Of a stretch of DNA of 64,000 nt, positions 26,464 through 34,648 are shown one piece after another (the first letter of the stretch is position 1; every line of letters starts with the position of its first letter). Source of the DNA: Kaistia algarum (GTDB lineage Bacteria; Pseudomonadota; Alphaproteobacteria; Rhizobiales; Kaistiaceae); assembly GCF_026343945.1 (NCBI RefSeq), contig NZ_JAPKNJ010000002.1:806001-870000 (forward strand), given 5' to 3'. Both the position numbers and the translations under genes were made by a program. Below the pieces are notes generated by a model, which saw only the letters and a program-made list of their open reading frames with translations, searched no databases and had not been told where the DNA came from.

Positions 26464-27621
26464 TCAGGCCGAGACGAATTCCCGCACGACCGCGATGACG
26501 CGCGCGACTTCCTCGTCGGTCAAGTCCGGGTTCATCGGCAGGCTCAGCACGGTGTCGGCGAGGCGCTCGGAGACCGGCAGCGGCCGCTTCGGCACCTCGG
26601 CGAAGGCCGGATGCTGATGCAGGGCGAGGCGGTAGAACAGCGCATTGCCGATGCCGTTCGCGTCGAGCTCGGCCTTCAGGCGGTCGCGCTCATCGGAACG
26701 GATCGTGTAGAGCGCATGGGCGCTCTTGTAGCCGGCGGGGCGCTTCTGCAAGCCCACCACGCCGGCAAGAGCTGCGTCATAGAGCGCGGCGATCTCGTCG
26801 CGGCGCACCAGTTCGTCGTCGAAGATGGTCATCTTGGCGAGCAGGATCGCTGCCTGCACCGTGTCGAGGCGCCCCGTGATGCCGTTGCGCACGGCGACGT
26901 CGCCCGTGCCCTGGCGCCCATGTGAGCGCAGCGTGCGAACGGCGTCGGCGATCGCGTCGTCGTCGGTCAGGATCGCGCCGCCGTCGCCATAGCAGCCGAG
27001 CGGCTTGGTCGGATAGAAGCTGGTCGCCGAGATCGGGGCCATGCCGCCAACACGGCGATTGCCCGCCGTGCCGCCGAAGCTCTGCGCCGCGTCGGAGAAG
27101 ACAATCATCTCGTGGCGAAGCGCGATCTTGCCGATCGCCTCGTAATCGGCCGGGAGGCCATAGAGATCCACCGGCATGACGACGCGCGGGGTTAGTTCGC
27201 CGGCCGCGATCACCTCGGCCACGGCCCGTTCCAGATCGGCGGGATCCATGTTGAAGGTGTCAGGATCGACATCGACGAAGATCGGCGTTGCCTGAACGGA
27301 GCAGACGGCGCCGGCTGTCGCCGCGAAGGTGAAGGCCGGCACGAAAACGGCGTCGCCGGGACCGATGCCGAGCGCCATCAGGCCGATCATCAGCGCGTCG
27401 CGGCCGCTGGAGACGCCGATCGCGTGCGGCACGCCGGCATAGGCGGCCAGCTTCTGCTCGAGCTGCTCGACTTCCGGCCCGAGGATGAACTGGCCGTGGT
27501 TGAGCACGGCATCCATACGGGCGCGGACATCGTCATGGATCCGCCGCTGCTGGCGCTGCAGGTCGAAAAAGGCCACGCGGCCCGGCGCAACGCTGACGGC
27601 CGGACGAGACTGGGACACCAT
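26464..27621 (-). CDS. DegT/DnrJ/EryC1 sugar aminotransferase (GnnB-like)
   Basis: A 385-residue PLP-dependent enzyme that aminates a nucleotide-linked keto sugar. The family pattern is clear: FILGPEVEQLEQKLAAY, GVSSGRDALMIGLMALGIGPGD, FSDAAQSFGG, and the PLP lysine in SFYPTKPLGCYGDGG. It overlaps the preceding oxidoreductase gene by one base (TGATG), so both proteins are probably made together. In Hyphomicrobiales a Gfo/Idh plus DegT pair of this size usually corresponds to GnnA/GnnB, which make UDP-GlcNAc3N for the diamino-glucose lipid A backbone. WbpE-type O-antigen synthesis is the alternative. The specific substrate is inferred. Confidence 0.9.
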   Translation of the reverse strand: MVSQSRPAVSVAPGRVAFFDLQRQQRRIHDDVRARMDAVLNHGQFILGPEVEQLEQKLAAYAGVPHAIGVSSGRDALMIGLMALGIGPGDAVFVPAFTFAATAGAVCSVQATPIFVDVDPDTFNMDPADLERAVAEVIAAGELTPRVVMPVDLYGLPADYEAIGKIALRHEMIVFSDAAQSFGGTAGNRRVGGMAPISATSFYPTKPLGCYGDGGAILTDDDAIADAVRTLRSHGRQGTGDVAVRNGITGRLDTVQAAILLAKMTIFDDELVRRDEIAALYDAALAGVVGLQKRPAGYKSAHALYTIRSDERDRLKAELDANGIGNALFYRLALHQHPAFAEVPKRPLPVSERLADTVLSLPMNPDLTDEEVARVIAVVREFVSA

Positions 27622-28589
27622 CAGAAGGAACCTCCGATTGCGAGAGCGGCAGGGGCGGGAGCGGTCGCGGCGATGCTGCGAAGGATCGCCTCGGCGACCA
27701 TCAGGGCATCAAGCCCCGCCTTCCCGTCGACGAGCGGACGAGATGTCGTCGCGACAGCGTCGAGGAACGAATCAATTTCAAGCGCGAGATTGTCGCTTGG
27801 CGGCACGGAAAAAGCCTCGCGCGAATCAAGGCCGGCGGTGCGGCTGAACGACGACACGGTGCGCTCGGCCATGTCCGCCGTCCAGTAACGGTCCGGCTCG
27901 ACGAGGCGAATGGCGCGCTCGGTGCGTTCCGCGACGCGGCTGGCCGAAAGATGGGCGGTCGTGCCGTTGGCGAAGCGAAGCTGCGCGTGGGCGAAATCAT
28001 TGGTCGGCGACAGTACCGGCGAGCCGACGGCGTCGACCGATTCGACCGGCGAAGCCACCAGCGACAGGACGAGATCGATATCGTGGATCATCAAATCGAG
28101 CACGACGTCGACATCGACCGCCCTGCCCCGCCACGGTCCGATCCGGACGCATTCGATATGGCGCGGCTGGACGACGCGCTGCTTCAGCAGGCCGAAAACC
28201 GGCGAAAAGCGCTCGATATGGCCGATCTGCAGCACCGCGCCGCTGGCTTTCGCGCGGGCAATGAGATCGCGCGCCGCCTCGGGAGAATGAGCGATCGGCT
28301 TTTCGATCAGCACATGCACGCCCGCATCGAGGAAATCGCCAGCGACACCATGGTGCAGCGAGGTCGGCACCGTGATGGACACGGCATCGACGCGGCCGAT
28401 CAGGTCGCGGTGGTCGGAAAAGGCCTGGGCGCCATGGGTAGCAGCCGCGGCGTCGGCGCGGGCGCTATCCGCATCCACGACGCCGACGAGACGCGACTTC
28501 GCATTGGCGGCATGGTGCCGGGCATGGAAGGAGCCGAAATAGCCGAGGCCGACGACGCCCGTCCTGATGCCTCCGGTCGATAGATCCAA
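27621..28589 (-). CDS. Gfo/Idh/MocA NAD-dependent sugar dehydrogenase (GnnA-like)
   Basis: A 322-residue oxidoreductase with an N-terminal Rossmann fold (GVVGLGYFGSFHARHH) and the EKPIAHSPEAARDL motif containing the catalytic lysine. The dimerisation domain has LQIGHIERFSPVFGLL and VVLDLMIHDIDLVLSL with the conserved D-x3-H pattern. It probably oxidises the 3-position of a UDP-sugar for the coupled aminotransferase. A TTG at 28589 with GGAAGG six bases before it is the best start. GnnA of lipid A synthesis is the favoured identity because of gene pairing and taxon; WbpB/WlbA is the alternative. Confidence 0.88.
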   Translation of the reverse strand: MDLSTGGIRTGVVGLGYFGSFHARHHAANAKSRLVGVVDADSARADAAAATHGAQAFSDHRDLIGRVDAVSITVPTSLHHGVAGDFLDAGVHVLIEKPIAHSPEAARDLIARAKASGAVLQIGHIERFSPVFGLLKQRVVQPRHIECVRIGPWRGRAVDVDVVLDLMIHDIDLVLSLVASPVESVDAVGSPVLSPTNDFAHAQLRFANGTTAHLSASRVAERTERAIRLVEPDRYWTADMAERTVSSFSRTAGLDSREAFSVPPSDNLALEIDSFLDAVATTSRPLVDGKAGLDALMVAEAILRSIAATAPAPAALAIGGSF

Positions 28590-28737
28590 TTCGCCCTTCC
28601 AATCGCCCCTGCCGGCGCGTGCGCCGCAAAATATCCGCTCTCCGTCTAACGCTTTTGGCGGAGAAGTCGATTGTGGAGCATCAAAACACGGTCACATTTT
28701 GTCCGGCCGGGAAACATGGCGCGAAGCTAGGCAGCGC

Positions 28738-30153
28738 TCAGGCGAAGCCAAACCAGAGGGCGGCGAAGCCCAGAAACGAGAAGAAGCCGACCAGATCCGT
28801 GACCGTCGTGACGAAGGCTCCAGAGGCGATCGCCGGGTCCGCTTTCAACTTGTGCAGCGTTAGCGGGATCAGGATGCCCCCCAGCGCCGCGGCGACGAGG
28901 TTGATCATCATGGCGGCGGCGATAACAAAGCCAAGATCGGGCACGCCGAAGCGGAAGACGGCGAATCCGCCGACGATGGCCGCGAAAAGAAGGCCGTTGA
29001 GGAGGCCGACCACCAGTTCACGGCCGATGACACGCAGCGCGTTGTGCGGACCGAGCGCGCGAGTCGCGAGCGCGCGCACGGCGACGGTCATGGTCTGGGT
29101 GCCGGCATTGCCGCCCTGGCTCGCGACGATCGGCATCAGCACGGCCAGCGCCACCATTCGCTGCAACTCGTCCTGGAACAGGCCGATGACGCTGGAAGCC
29201 AGCAGCGCTGTCCCGAGATTGATCAGCAGCCAGGGAAAGCGGCTCTTCGCAATGTACCAGACGCGGTCGGAGACCTCTTCGTCGCCCACGCCGCCGAGAC
29301 GTTTGATATCCTTGTCGGCCGCCTCTTCCAGCACGTCGACGATATCGTCGATGGTCATCAGGCCGACCAGCCGTCCAGCCTCGTCGACCACGGCGGCGGA
29401 GATCAGATTGTAGCGCTGGAACATGCGCGCGACGTCGTCGAGCTCGTCGGTCGCCTGGACGACATGCGGGTTCTCGTCGACGAGATCGGCGATCTTGCGG
29501 TTGCGGCGGGTGCGCAGCAGCCGATCGAGCGCGACGCGGCCGAGCAGGCGGAACGAGGGATCGACGACAAAGAGCTCATGAAAGGCCTCGGGCAGATCCT
29601 CGGCCTCGCGCATGTAGTCGATCGTCTGCCCGACGGTCCAGAACGAGGCGACGGCAATGAACTCCGTCTGCATACGCCGGCCGGCGCTCTCTTCAGGATA
29701 ATCGAGACTGCGCGTCAGGGCGACGCGCTCGACCGAGGGGAGCTGCGCCAGGATCTCGTCGCGCTCGGCTTGGTCGAGGTCCTCGAGGATGTAGACCGCG
29801 TCGTCCGAATCGAGATCGCGCACGCCCTCGGCGACCGTCTCCGGCGGCAGATCCTCGAGAATCTCGACGCGGGTATTCTCGTCCAGTTCGGTCAGCGCCG
29901 TGAAATCGAAGGCGTCGCCCAGAAGCTGGATGAGCTCGGGGCGCTGCTCCGACGTCAGTTGCTCCAGAATGTCGCCGAGATCGGCCTCGTGCAGATCCTC
30001 GGTCAGCTCTCGGGCGCGCGCAGCGTCGCGGGCCTCGATCGCCTCGACCAACGCATCGAGGAAGCTGGCGGACAGATTGTCGTCGGCGTCGCGGAGCGCG
30101 ATCGGCGGCGCTTCGGTGCGGAGTTCGGGCTCTATCGTCGTCGGATCCGACAT
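28738..30153 (-). CDS. mgtE: Magnesium transporter MgtE
   Basis: A 471-residue Mg2+ channel of the inner membrane. The N domain (about residues 35-150) has DILEQLTSEQRPELIQLLG repeats. Two CBS domains follow (about 155-280, with VDEAGRLVGLMTIDDIVDVL). Five membrane helices then contain VLMPIVASQGGNAGTQTMTVAVRALA, the pore signature. The C-terminus has FVTTVTDLVGFFSFLG with the selectivity aspartate. GGAGGT precedes the ATG at 30153. A second MgtE-type gene begins at base 345. Mg2+ sensing by the cytoplasmic domains is known for the family. Confidence 0.96.
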   Translation of the reverse strand: MSDPTTIEPELRTEAPPIALRDADDNLSASFLDALVEAIEARDAARARELTEDLHEADLGDILEQLTSEQRPELIQLLGDAFDFTALTELDENTRVEILEDLPPETVAEGVRDLDSDDAVYILEDLDQAERDEILAQLPSVERVALTRSLDYPEESAGRRMQTEFIAVASFWTVGQTIDYMREAEDLPEAFHELFVVDPSFRLLGRVALDRLLRTRRNRKIADLVDENPHVVQATDELDDVARMFQRYNLISAAVVDEAGRLVGLMTIDDIVDVLEEAADKDIKRLGGVGDEEVSDRVWYIAKSRFPWLLINLGTALLASSVIGLFQDELQRMVALAVLMPIVASQGGNAGTQTMTVAVRALATRALGPHNALRVIGRELVVGLLNGLLFAAIVGGFAVFRFGVPDLGFVIAAAMMINLVAAALGGILIPLTLHKLKADPAIASGAFVTTVTDLVGFFSFLGFAALWFGFA

Positions 30154-30324
30154 GAGACCTCCGCGGCGAGGGCCGGGCGAATGGCGGGAAAAGCGGCTGG
30201 CCGAGCTTTAGACGTCGCGGCTCGGCGCCGTAAAGCGAAAACGGGCCGGAGACGATGCTGTTCCGCGGCTTCTGTGCCCGCATGGCGATGGCGCCACATC
30301 GATAACTGTACGCCAGAAACGAGA

Positions 30325-30346
30325 ACGGCGGCCCGAGGGCCGCCGT
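30325..30346 (-). terminator. Candidate terminator after tRNA-Leu
   Basis: ACGGCGGCCC and GGGCCGCCGT form a near-perfect inverted repeat. On the minus strand it is followed by TCTCGTTTC, a weak T-tract, 20 bases beyond the tRNA 3' end. Confidence 0.5.
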
Positions 30347-30366
30347 CGTCGTAAGTTCACCGGGAT

Positions 30367-30451
30367 TGGTGCGGTCGAGAAGACTCGAACTTCCACGCCT
30401 TGCGGCACAGCGACCTCAACGCTGCGCGTCTACCAATTCCGCCACGACCGC
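30367..30451 (-). tRNA. tRNA-Leu (anticodon GAG)
   Basis: An 85-base class II tRNA with encoded CCA. The acceptor stem GCGGTCG pairs with CGACCGC. The anticodon stem CAGCG/CGCTG encloses TTGAGGT, giving anticodon GAG for CUC and CUU codons. A long variable arm (TGCCGCAAGGCG) and a GAAG-TTCGAGT-CTTC T-arm confirm the leucine class. Confidence 0.97.
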
Positions 30452-30477
30452 TTGTTCCGATCCGGCGAACCGGCGCG

Positions 30478-30506
30478 GATGTAGCAAATGGATTCCCCGG
30501 TGGCAA
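30478..30506 (-). promoter_or_regulatory. Promoter of tRNA-Leu
   Basis: TTGCCA (30501-30506) and TACATC (30478-30483) on the minus strand are 17 bases apart, placing the start about 20 bases before the mature tRNA. Confidence 0.55.
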
Positions 30507-30537
30507 GCGCAAGCTGTGGATGAGTTCGGCCCGGCGC

Positions 30538-31251
30538 CTATTCCTCATCCTCCTCCGGGACGACGTCGCGCAGATAACGGCGCGTCCGGCTGAATTCGTC
30601 CAGCGTGATCGCCGGGTTGCCGATCATCGTTTCGCCGTCGGGAACCGACTTGGTGACCACGGCACCGGCCGAGATGTTGCAGCCCTCGCCGATGATCAGT
30701 GGCTTGTCGGCCTTGCCGTTGACGACCACGGAACCTGCGCCGAGGAAGACGCCTTCCTTCACGACGACATTGCCCGAGATCGTCACACTGGGCGCCAGCG
30801 AGCAATAATCGCCGATGGTGACGTCATGGCCGATCGAGCACATCGGGCTAACAAGAACATGCGCACCGATTCGCGAGTTCTGGCCGATGAAGACGGGGAG
30901 CGCGATGCCCGATCCCTCGCCGACCTTCACCTTCCGGAATGCCACTTCCGGTCGGTCATAGAACGGGATGAAGAAGCCGCCCGCATCGACGACCTTCTGC
31001 ACAAGGCGCTTGCGCGGTGTGGGCGCGGCGATGCTGACGATGCAGGGAATTTCGCGCGCATAGCGCGCCTGCCAATCCTCAAAGGAAATGAGCGGCAGCC
31101 CGTCAACACTGGCGCCTTCCTCGGCGCCATCCTTCATATAGGCGATGACTTCACAGACGCGGTGCGGAGCAAAACCATTCTCCAGCATGTCACGGCAAGC
31201 AAGCGCATGGCCCGACGCGCCATAGACCACTACTCGCGGAAAGGACGACAC
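30538..31251 (-). CDS. PglD/NeuD-type sugar O/N-acetyltransferase
   Basis: A 237-residue hexapeptide-repeat acyltransferase. The N-terminal Rossmann-like domain begins VVVYGASGHALACRDML, typical of PglD/NeuD enzymes that bind a nucleotide sugar. The left-handed helix has SRIGAHVLVSPMCSIGHDVTIG with the catalytic-type histidine, then SVTISGNVVVKEGVFLGAGS. A GTG at 31249-31251 is chosen because GGAGGAG lies 5 bases before it; the upstream ATG has no such site. With the GnnA/GnnB-like pair 2 kb away, an acylated amino sugar is a plausible product, though the genes are separated by mgtE and tRNA-Leu. Confidence 0.85.
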   Translation of the reverse strand: MSSFPRVVVYGASGHALACRDMLENGFAPHRVCEVIAYMKDGAEEGASVDGLPLISFEDWQARYAREIPCIVSIAAPTPRKRLVQKVVDAGGFFIPFYDRPEVAFRKVKVGEGSGIALPVFIGQNSRIGAHVLVSPMCSIGHDVTIGDYCSLAPSVTISGNVVVKEGVFLGAGSVVVNGKADKPLIIGEGCNISAGAVVTKSVPDGETMIGNPAITLDEFSRTRRYLRDVVPEEDEE

Positions 31252-31582
31252 CGGCTCTCCTCCATGATCCGTTCCGCCAAAGAAGGTCGTGGCGGACCTG
31301 ATATTGCGCACCGAGATGCGGCGTCGGTTTTACCGAAAGCCGAATCCCCACGCGAGACGCTGCTCGTCAACCCGGATCCTCGGATGAGAAATGCTGCCCC
31401 TTTTGCAGGCATGGCTAAGAACCTCGCGATGCTTGCAAGAGGGTATTAGCATGCCAATATTCGTTCGCGAAATAGCTCATTCCCTGCCTAAGGTGCCTTG
31501 AACGAAATCCTTGGCGGGAACCAGCAAATACGGCCGTATCGCCGGTACGGTGTATGGGCAGGCTGATTATCGGACGACCGAA
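31252..31582. other. Divergent intergenic region before lipB
   Basis: About 330 bases between the divergent acetyltransferase gene and lipB, with no gene seen. It includes a rare AT-rich patch around 31430-31480 holding the promoter candidate listed separately. The acetyltransferase promoter must also lie here but is not obvious. Confidence 0.45.
31433..31461 (+). promoter_or_regulatory. Candidate lipB promoter
   Basis: TTGCAA (31433-31438) and AATATT (31456-31461) are separated by 17 bases, about 120 bases before the lipB ATG. Confidence 0.4.
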
Positions 31583-32296
31583 ATGGACACCACGATGCTT
31601 TCCCGGGCAGCCCTCGACCACACCATGTTGCTACCGAGTGGCAACGTTGCCGTGGAGTGGATGGTGGCCGATCATCCAGTAGACTATCCGAATGCCGTTG
31701 CCGAGATGGAAGAGCGAGTCGCGGCCATAGCCGCTGGCAACGCCCCGGAACGCATCTGGCTTGTCGAGCATCCGCCGCTCTACACCGCCGGCACCAGCGC
31801 GAAGGAAGAGGACCTGCTGGAGCCCGCCCGCTTCCCCGTGTTCGCGACCGGGCGCGGCGGCCAGTACACCTATCATGGGCCCGGGCAGCGGGTGGCCTAT
31901 GTCATGCTCGACCTCGGCAAGCGCGGCCGCGACGTGCGCCATTTCGTGGCGACGCTGGAAGCCTGGGTGATCGAAACGCTCGGCGCGTTCAATCTGCGCG
32001 GCGAAAGGCGGGAGGATCGCGTCGGAGTCTGGCTACGCCGGCCCGACAAGGGCCCAGAGGCAGAAGACAAGGTCGCGGCGATTGGCATTCGCGTGCGCCG
32101 CTGGGTCAGCTTTCACGGCATCGCCATCAATATCGATCCCGACCTGACCCATTTCGACGGCATCGTGCCCTGCGGCGTGCGCGGCCATGGCGTCACCAGC
32201 CTCGTCGACATGGGGCAGATCATCTCCATGCCGGAATTTGATTCGGTGCTGCGCGCCAGATTTGAGCAGCATTTCGGCCCCACGATCTCTGCCTGA
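31583..32296 (+). CDS. lipB: Octanoyl-[acyl carrier protein]:protein octanoyltransferase
   Basis: A 237-residue cytosolic enzyme that moves octanoate from ACP to lipoyl domains, the first step of lipoate assembly. It shows [43 protein letters not shown], the catalytic lysine in [12 protein letters not shown] (K163) and the thioester cysteine in [14 protein letters not shown] (C197). ATG 31583 is chosen; the upstream in-frame ATG adds sequence without family resemblance. No lipA is nearby. Confidence 0.96.
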   Translation: MDTTMLSRAALDHTMLLPSGNVAVEWMVADHPVDYPNAVAEMEERVAAIAAGNAPERIWLVEHPPLYTAGTSAKEEDLLEPARFPVFATGRGGQYTYHGPGQRVAYVMLDLGKRGRDVRHFVATLEAWVIETLGAFNLRGERREDRVGVWLRRPDKGPEAEDKVAAIGIRVRRWVSFHGIAINIDPDLTHFDGIVPCGVRGHGVTSLVDMGQIISMPEFDSVLRARFEQHFGPTISA

Positions 32297-32303
32297 CGGG
32301 CCT

Positions 32304-32588
32304 CTAGTGGCTCGGAGCGACGAGGAAAGGTCCGTCGATGGGTTCGACTTCGGCGATGCGTTCGACTTTAGCGACGCGGGCGAGCCGCGGGCCGGACAGG
32401 AAGGCGGCGAGCACGGCTTCCACGGCCTCGGCATCGCCGGACAGTACCGCCTCGACGCTCCCATCGCGCCGGTTGCGCACCCAGCCTGAAAGGCCGCGAC
32501 CGACGGCCTCTCGTTCGACGAAGGCACGATAGCCGACGCCCTGCACCGCACCCGTGACACGGACATGCAAGCCGATTCGCGCTGTCAT
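32304..32588 (-). CDS. Acylphosphatase
   Basis: A 94-residue enzyme that hydrolyses acyl phosphates such as carbamoyl and acetyl phosphate. The signature [20 protein letters not shown] contains the phosphate-binding loop and catalytic arginine. [20 protein letters not shown] contains the catalytic asparagine and the second family pattern. The ATG overlaps the stop of the HAD phosphatase gene by four bases, so the two small hydrolases are translationally coupled. Confidence 0.95.
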   Translation of the reverse strand: MTARIGLHVRVTGAVQGVGYRAFVEREAVGRGLSGWVRNRRDGSVEAVLSGDAEAVEAVLAAFLSGPRLARVAKVERIAEVEPIDGPFLVAPSH

Positions 32589-33247
32589 GGAATGATCGCC
32601 AGCTGACGCAGGATCTCGGTGCGGAGGTCTTCGACGCTCGCCACCATCGCATCGGGCGGCGAAGCCGCGAATTCCTCGGCGCTGCCATAGCCCCAGGCGA
32701 CGCCGATCACCCGCATGCCATTGGCCCTGGCGCCATCGATATCGTGGCGTCGATCGCCAACCATTACGGAACGCCCCGCCTCGATGCCCTCTTCAGCCAG
32801 GAGATGGGCGATGAGGTCCGCCTTGCCGACGCGGCTGCCATCGAGTTCGGAACCATAGATTCGCTCGAAGTAAGAGGCGAATCCGAAATGGTCGGCGATC
32901 GCCTCGCAGAACACGCGCGGCTTGGAACTCGCAATGAAAAGGCGAAGACCGTCGGCCCGCAATTGTCCCAGAAGCTCCGGAATGCCGTCGAAGACCCGGT
33001 TCTCATAGATGCCGACCGGGGCATAACGCTCGCGGTAAAGACGCAATGCCTCCTTCGCCATGACCGCATCGCCGTCCAGCATCGCGGCGAAGGCAGCCTC
33101 CAGCGGCGGGCCAACGGCCGCGCGCAAGGTCGCCTCATCGACCGCCGGCCGGCCGAGCTTTTCCAGGGCATGCAGGATCGAAGCACTGATTCCCGGATAG
33201 GGGTCCGTCAGCGTACCATCCAGGTCGAGCAGCACCGTCTGCGCCAT
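32585..33247 (-). CDS. HAD-family phosphatase (phosphoglycolate phosphatase-like)
   Basis: A 220-residue HAD hydrolase with all four motifs: [11 protein letters not shown] (nucleophile and acid aspartates), [10 protein letters not shown], the lysine in [11 protein letters not shown], and [19 protein letters not shown] helical C1 cap (about residues 17-80) places it with Gph-like enzymes; the substrate is unproven. GGGAG lies 8 bases before the ATG at 33247; a GTG three codons earlier is less well placed. It is coupled to the acylphosphatase gene. Confidence 0.92.
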   Translation of the reverse strand: MAQTVLLDLDGTLTDPYPGISASILHALEKLGRPAVDEATLRAAVGPPLEAAFAAMLDGDAVMAKEALRLYRERYAPVGIYENRVFDGIPELLGQLRADGLRLFIASSKPRVFCEAIADHFGFASYFERIYGSELDGSRVGKADLIAHLLAEEGIEAGRSVMVGDRRHDIDGARANGMRVIGVAWGYGSAEEFAASPPDAMVASVEDLRTEILRQLAIIP

Positions 33248-33475
33248 CGGCAACACTCCCGCCGTTTCGAATATGGGTTCACCGGAAGGGCTTGCGCGTC
33301 GACGATCGCCGCGTCAAGCTTCCGTCCCGCGTCATCAAATCGACACGGACCTCGGCCACGAGGATAGGAAGCAAAATATTATTTTGATCGACTCGTTGGC
33401 CCGTTCGAACCATAAGCGACCGATGAACAACAATTCGCAGCGGCACTCCATCTCCCTCTTCGGAGGGTCGTCGCG

Positions 33476-34630
33476 ATGATCGAGCAAGCCGGACTCTTCG
33501 CCGCCTGGGCAGGGATTGCCTTCTGCGTCGTCACCGCTGTGGTCCAGTTCGCCAGCATCGGCCTCGTTATCCTGCGGGGCCGTATCGCTGTCGGAAGGCT
33601 TTACGTGAAGCCGGCCGAGACGCCACCTGTATCGATCCTGCGTCCGGTCTGCGGCCTCGAAAACTCGATCGAGCGAACGCTGCGCTCCGGTTTCGATCTT
33701 GATTATCCCGAATATGAGCTGATCTTCTGCGTCGCGAGCGACAAGGATCCGATTATTCCGGTCGTGAACAAGCTCATCGCCGAGCGTCCGGACGTTCCGG
33801 CGCGCCTGCTGATCGGCGACGATCGCATCAGCATCAATCCGAAGCTCAATAATCTCGTGAAGGGCTGGAAGGCCGCACGGCATGACTGGATCGTCATGGC
33901 CGACAGCAATGTCCTGATGCCGCACGATTATCTGACGCGCATGCTGAGCCGCTGGTCCTCGACCACCGGCCTCGTCTGTTCCCCTCCCCTCGGTAGCGAG
34001 CCGAACGGCACGGCGGCCGAGGTCGAGTGTGCCTTCCTCAATACCTTCCAGGCCCGCTGGCAGCTCGCCGCCGATGCGGTCGGCAACGGCTTCGCGCAGG
34101 GGAAGTCGATGTTGTGGCGGCGCGAATATCTCGACGACAATGGCGGCATTGATGCGCTGGCCGCCGAACCCGCCGAGGACGCCGCCTCGACCAAGGTGAT
34201 CCGCGGAGCCGGACGCGATGTCCGCCTCGTCGAGTTGCCATTCCCTCAGCCGCTCGGCCATCGCACTGTGCGCGCCGTCTGGTCGCGTCAGCTCCGCTGG
34301 GCTCGGTTGCGCCGCGTGACCTTCCCGGTTTTCTTCTCGATGGAGCTGATCGTCGGCGGGTTCTTCCCGATCCTCGTCGCCTTCATCCTCGGGTTCACCG
34401 ACGTCATTCCGCTCTGGTCGGCCGCGCTGCTGGCCGTCGCTTGGTATGTGGCGGAAGGGCTGATGGCGATCAGCCTCGGCTGGCATTGCACGCCGAAGCA
34501 GGCGCTGGCCTGGATCCTGCGAGATCTCGCCTTACCGGTACTTTGGGTCGCCGCCGTCTCAGGCAGTGGTTTCGAATGGCGCGGCAATCTGATGAACGTC
34601 AAGACGGATAGCTTGGTCGAGGCCGATTGA
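33476..34630 (+). CDS. Ceramide-glucosyltransferase-like GT2/GT21 glycosyltransferase
   Basis: A 384-residue membrane glycosyltransferase. An N-terminal helix (about residues 8-33) leads to a GT-A domain with PPVSILRPVCGLENSIERTL, a MADSNVLMP aspartate motif and the acceptor/catalytic RQLRWARLRR (QxxRW) motif. Two or more C-terminal helices follow. This matches ceramide glucosyltransferases and the hopanoid enzyme HpnI. No hpn or sphingolipid genes lie beside it, so the lipid acceptor (ceramide, diacylglycerol or hopanoid) is open. GGAGGG lies just before the ATG. Confidence 0.88.
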   Translation: MIEQAGLFAAWAGIAFCVVTAVVQFASIGLVILRGRIAVGRLYVKPAETPPVSILRPVCGLENSIERTLRSGFDLDYPEYELIFCVASDKDPIIPVVNKLIAERPDVPARLLIGDDRISINPKLNNLVKGWKAARHDWIVMADSNVLMPHDYLTRMLSRWSSTTGLVCSPPLGSEPNGTAAEVECAFLNTFQARWQLAADAVGNGFAQGKSMLWRREYLDDNGGIDALAAEPAEDAASTKVIRGAGRDVRLVELPFPQPLGHRTVRAVWSRQLRWARLRRVTFPVFFSMELIVGGFFPILVAFILGFTDVIPLWSAALLAVAWYVAEGLMAISLGWHCTPKQALAWILRDLALPVLWVAAVSGSGFEWRGNLMNVKTDSLVEAD

Positions 34631-34648
34631 GGCGCTCTGCTTCGCCAC

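Noticed and set aside
31436..31582. Tandem palindromes or a CRISPR-like array near lipB
   Set aside because: Only short unrelated AT-rich words; no regular repeats are present here or elsewhere in the window.
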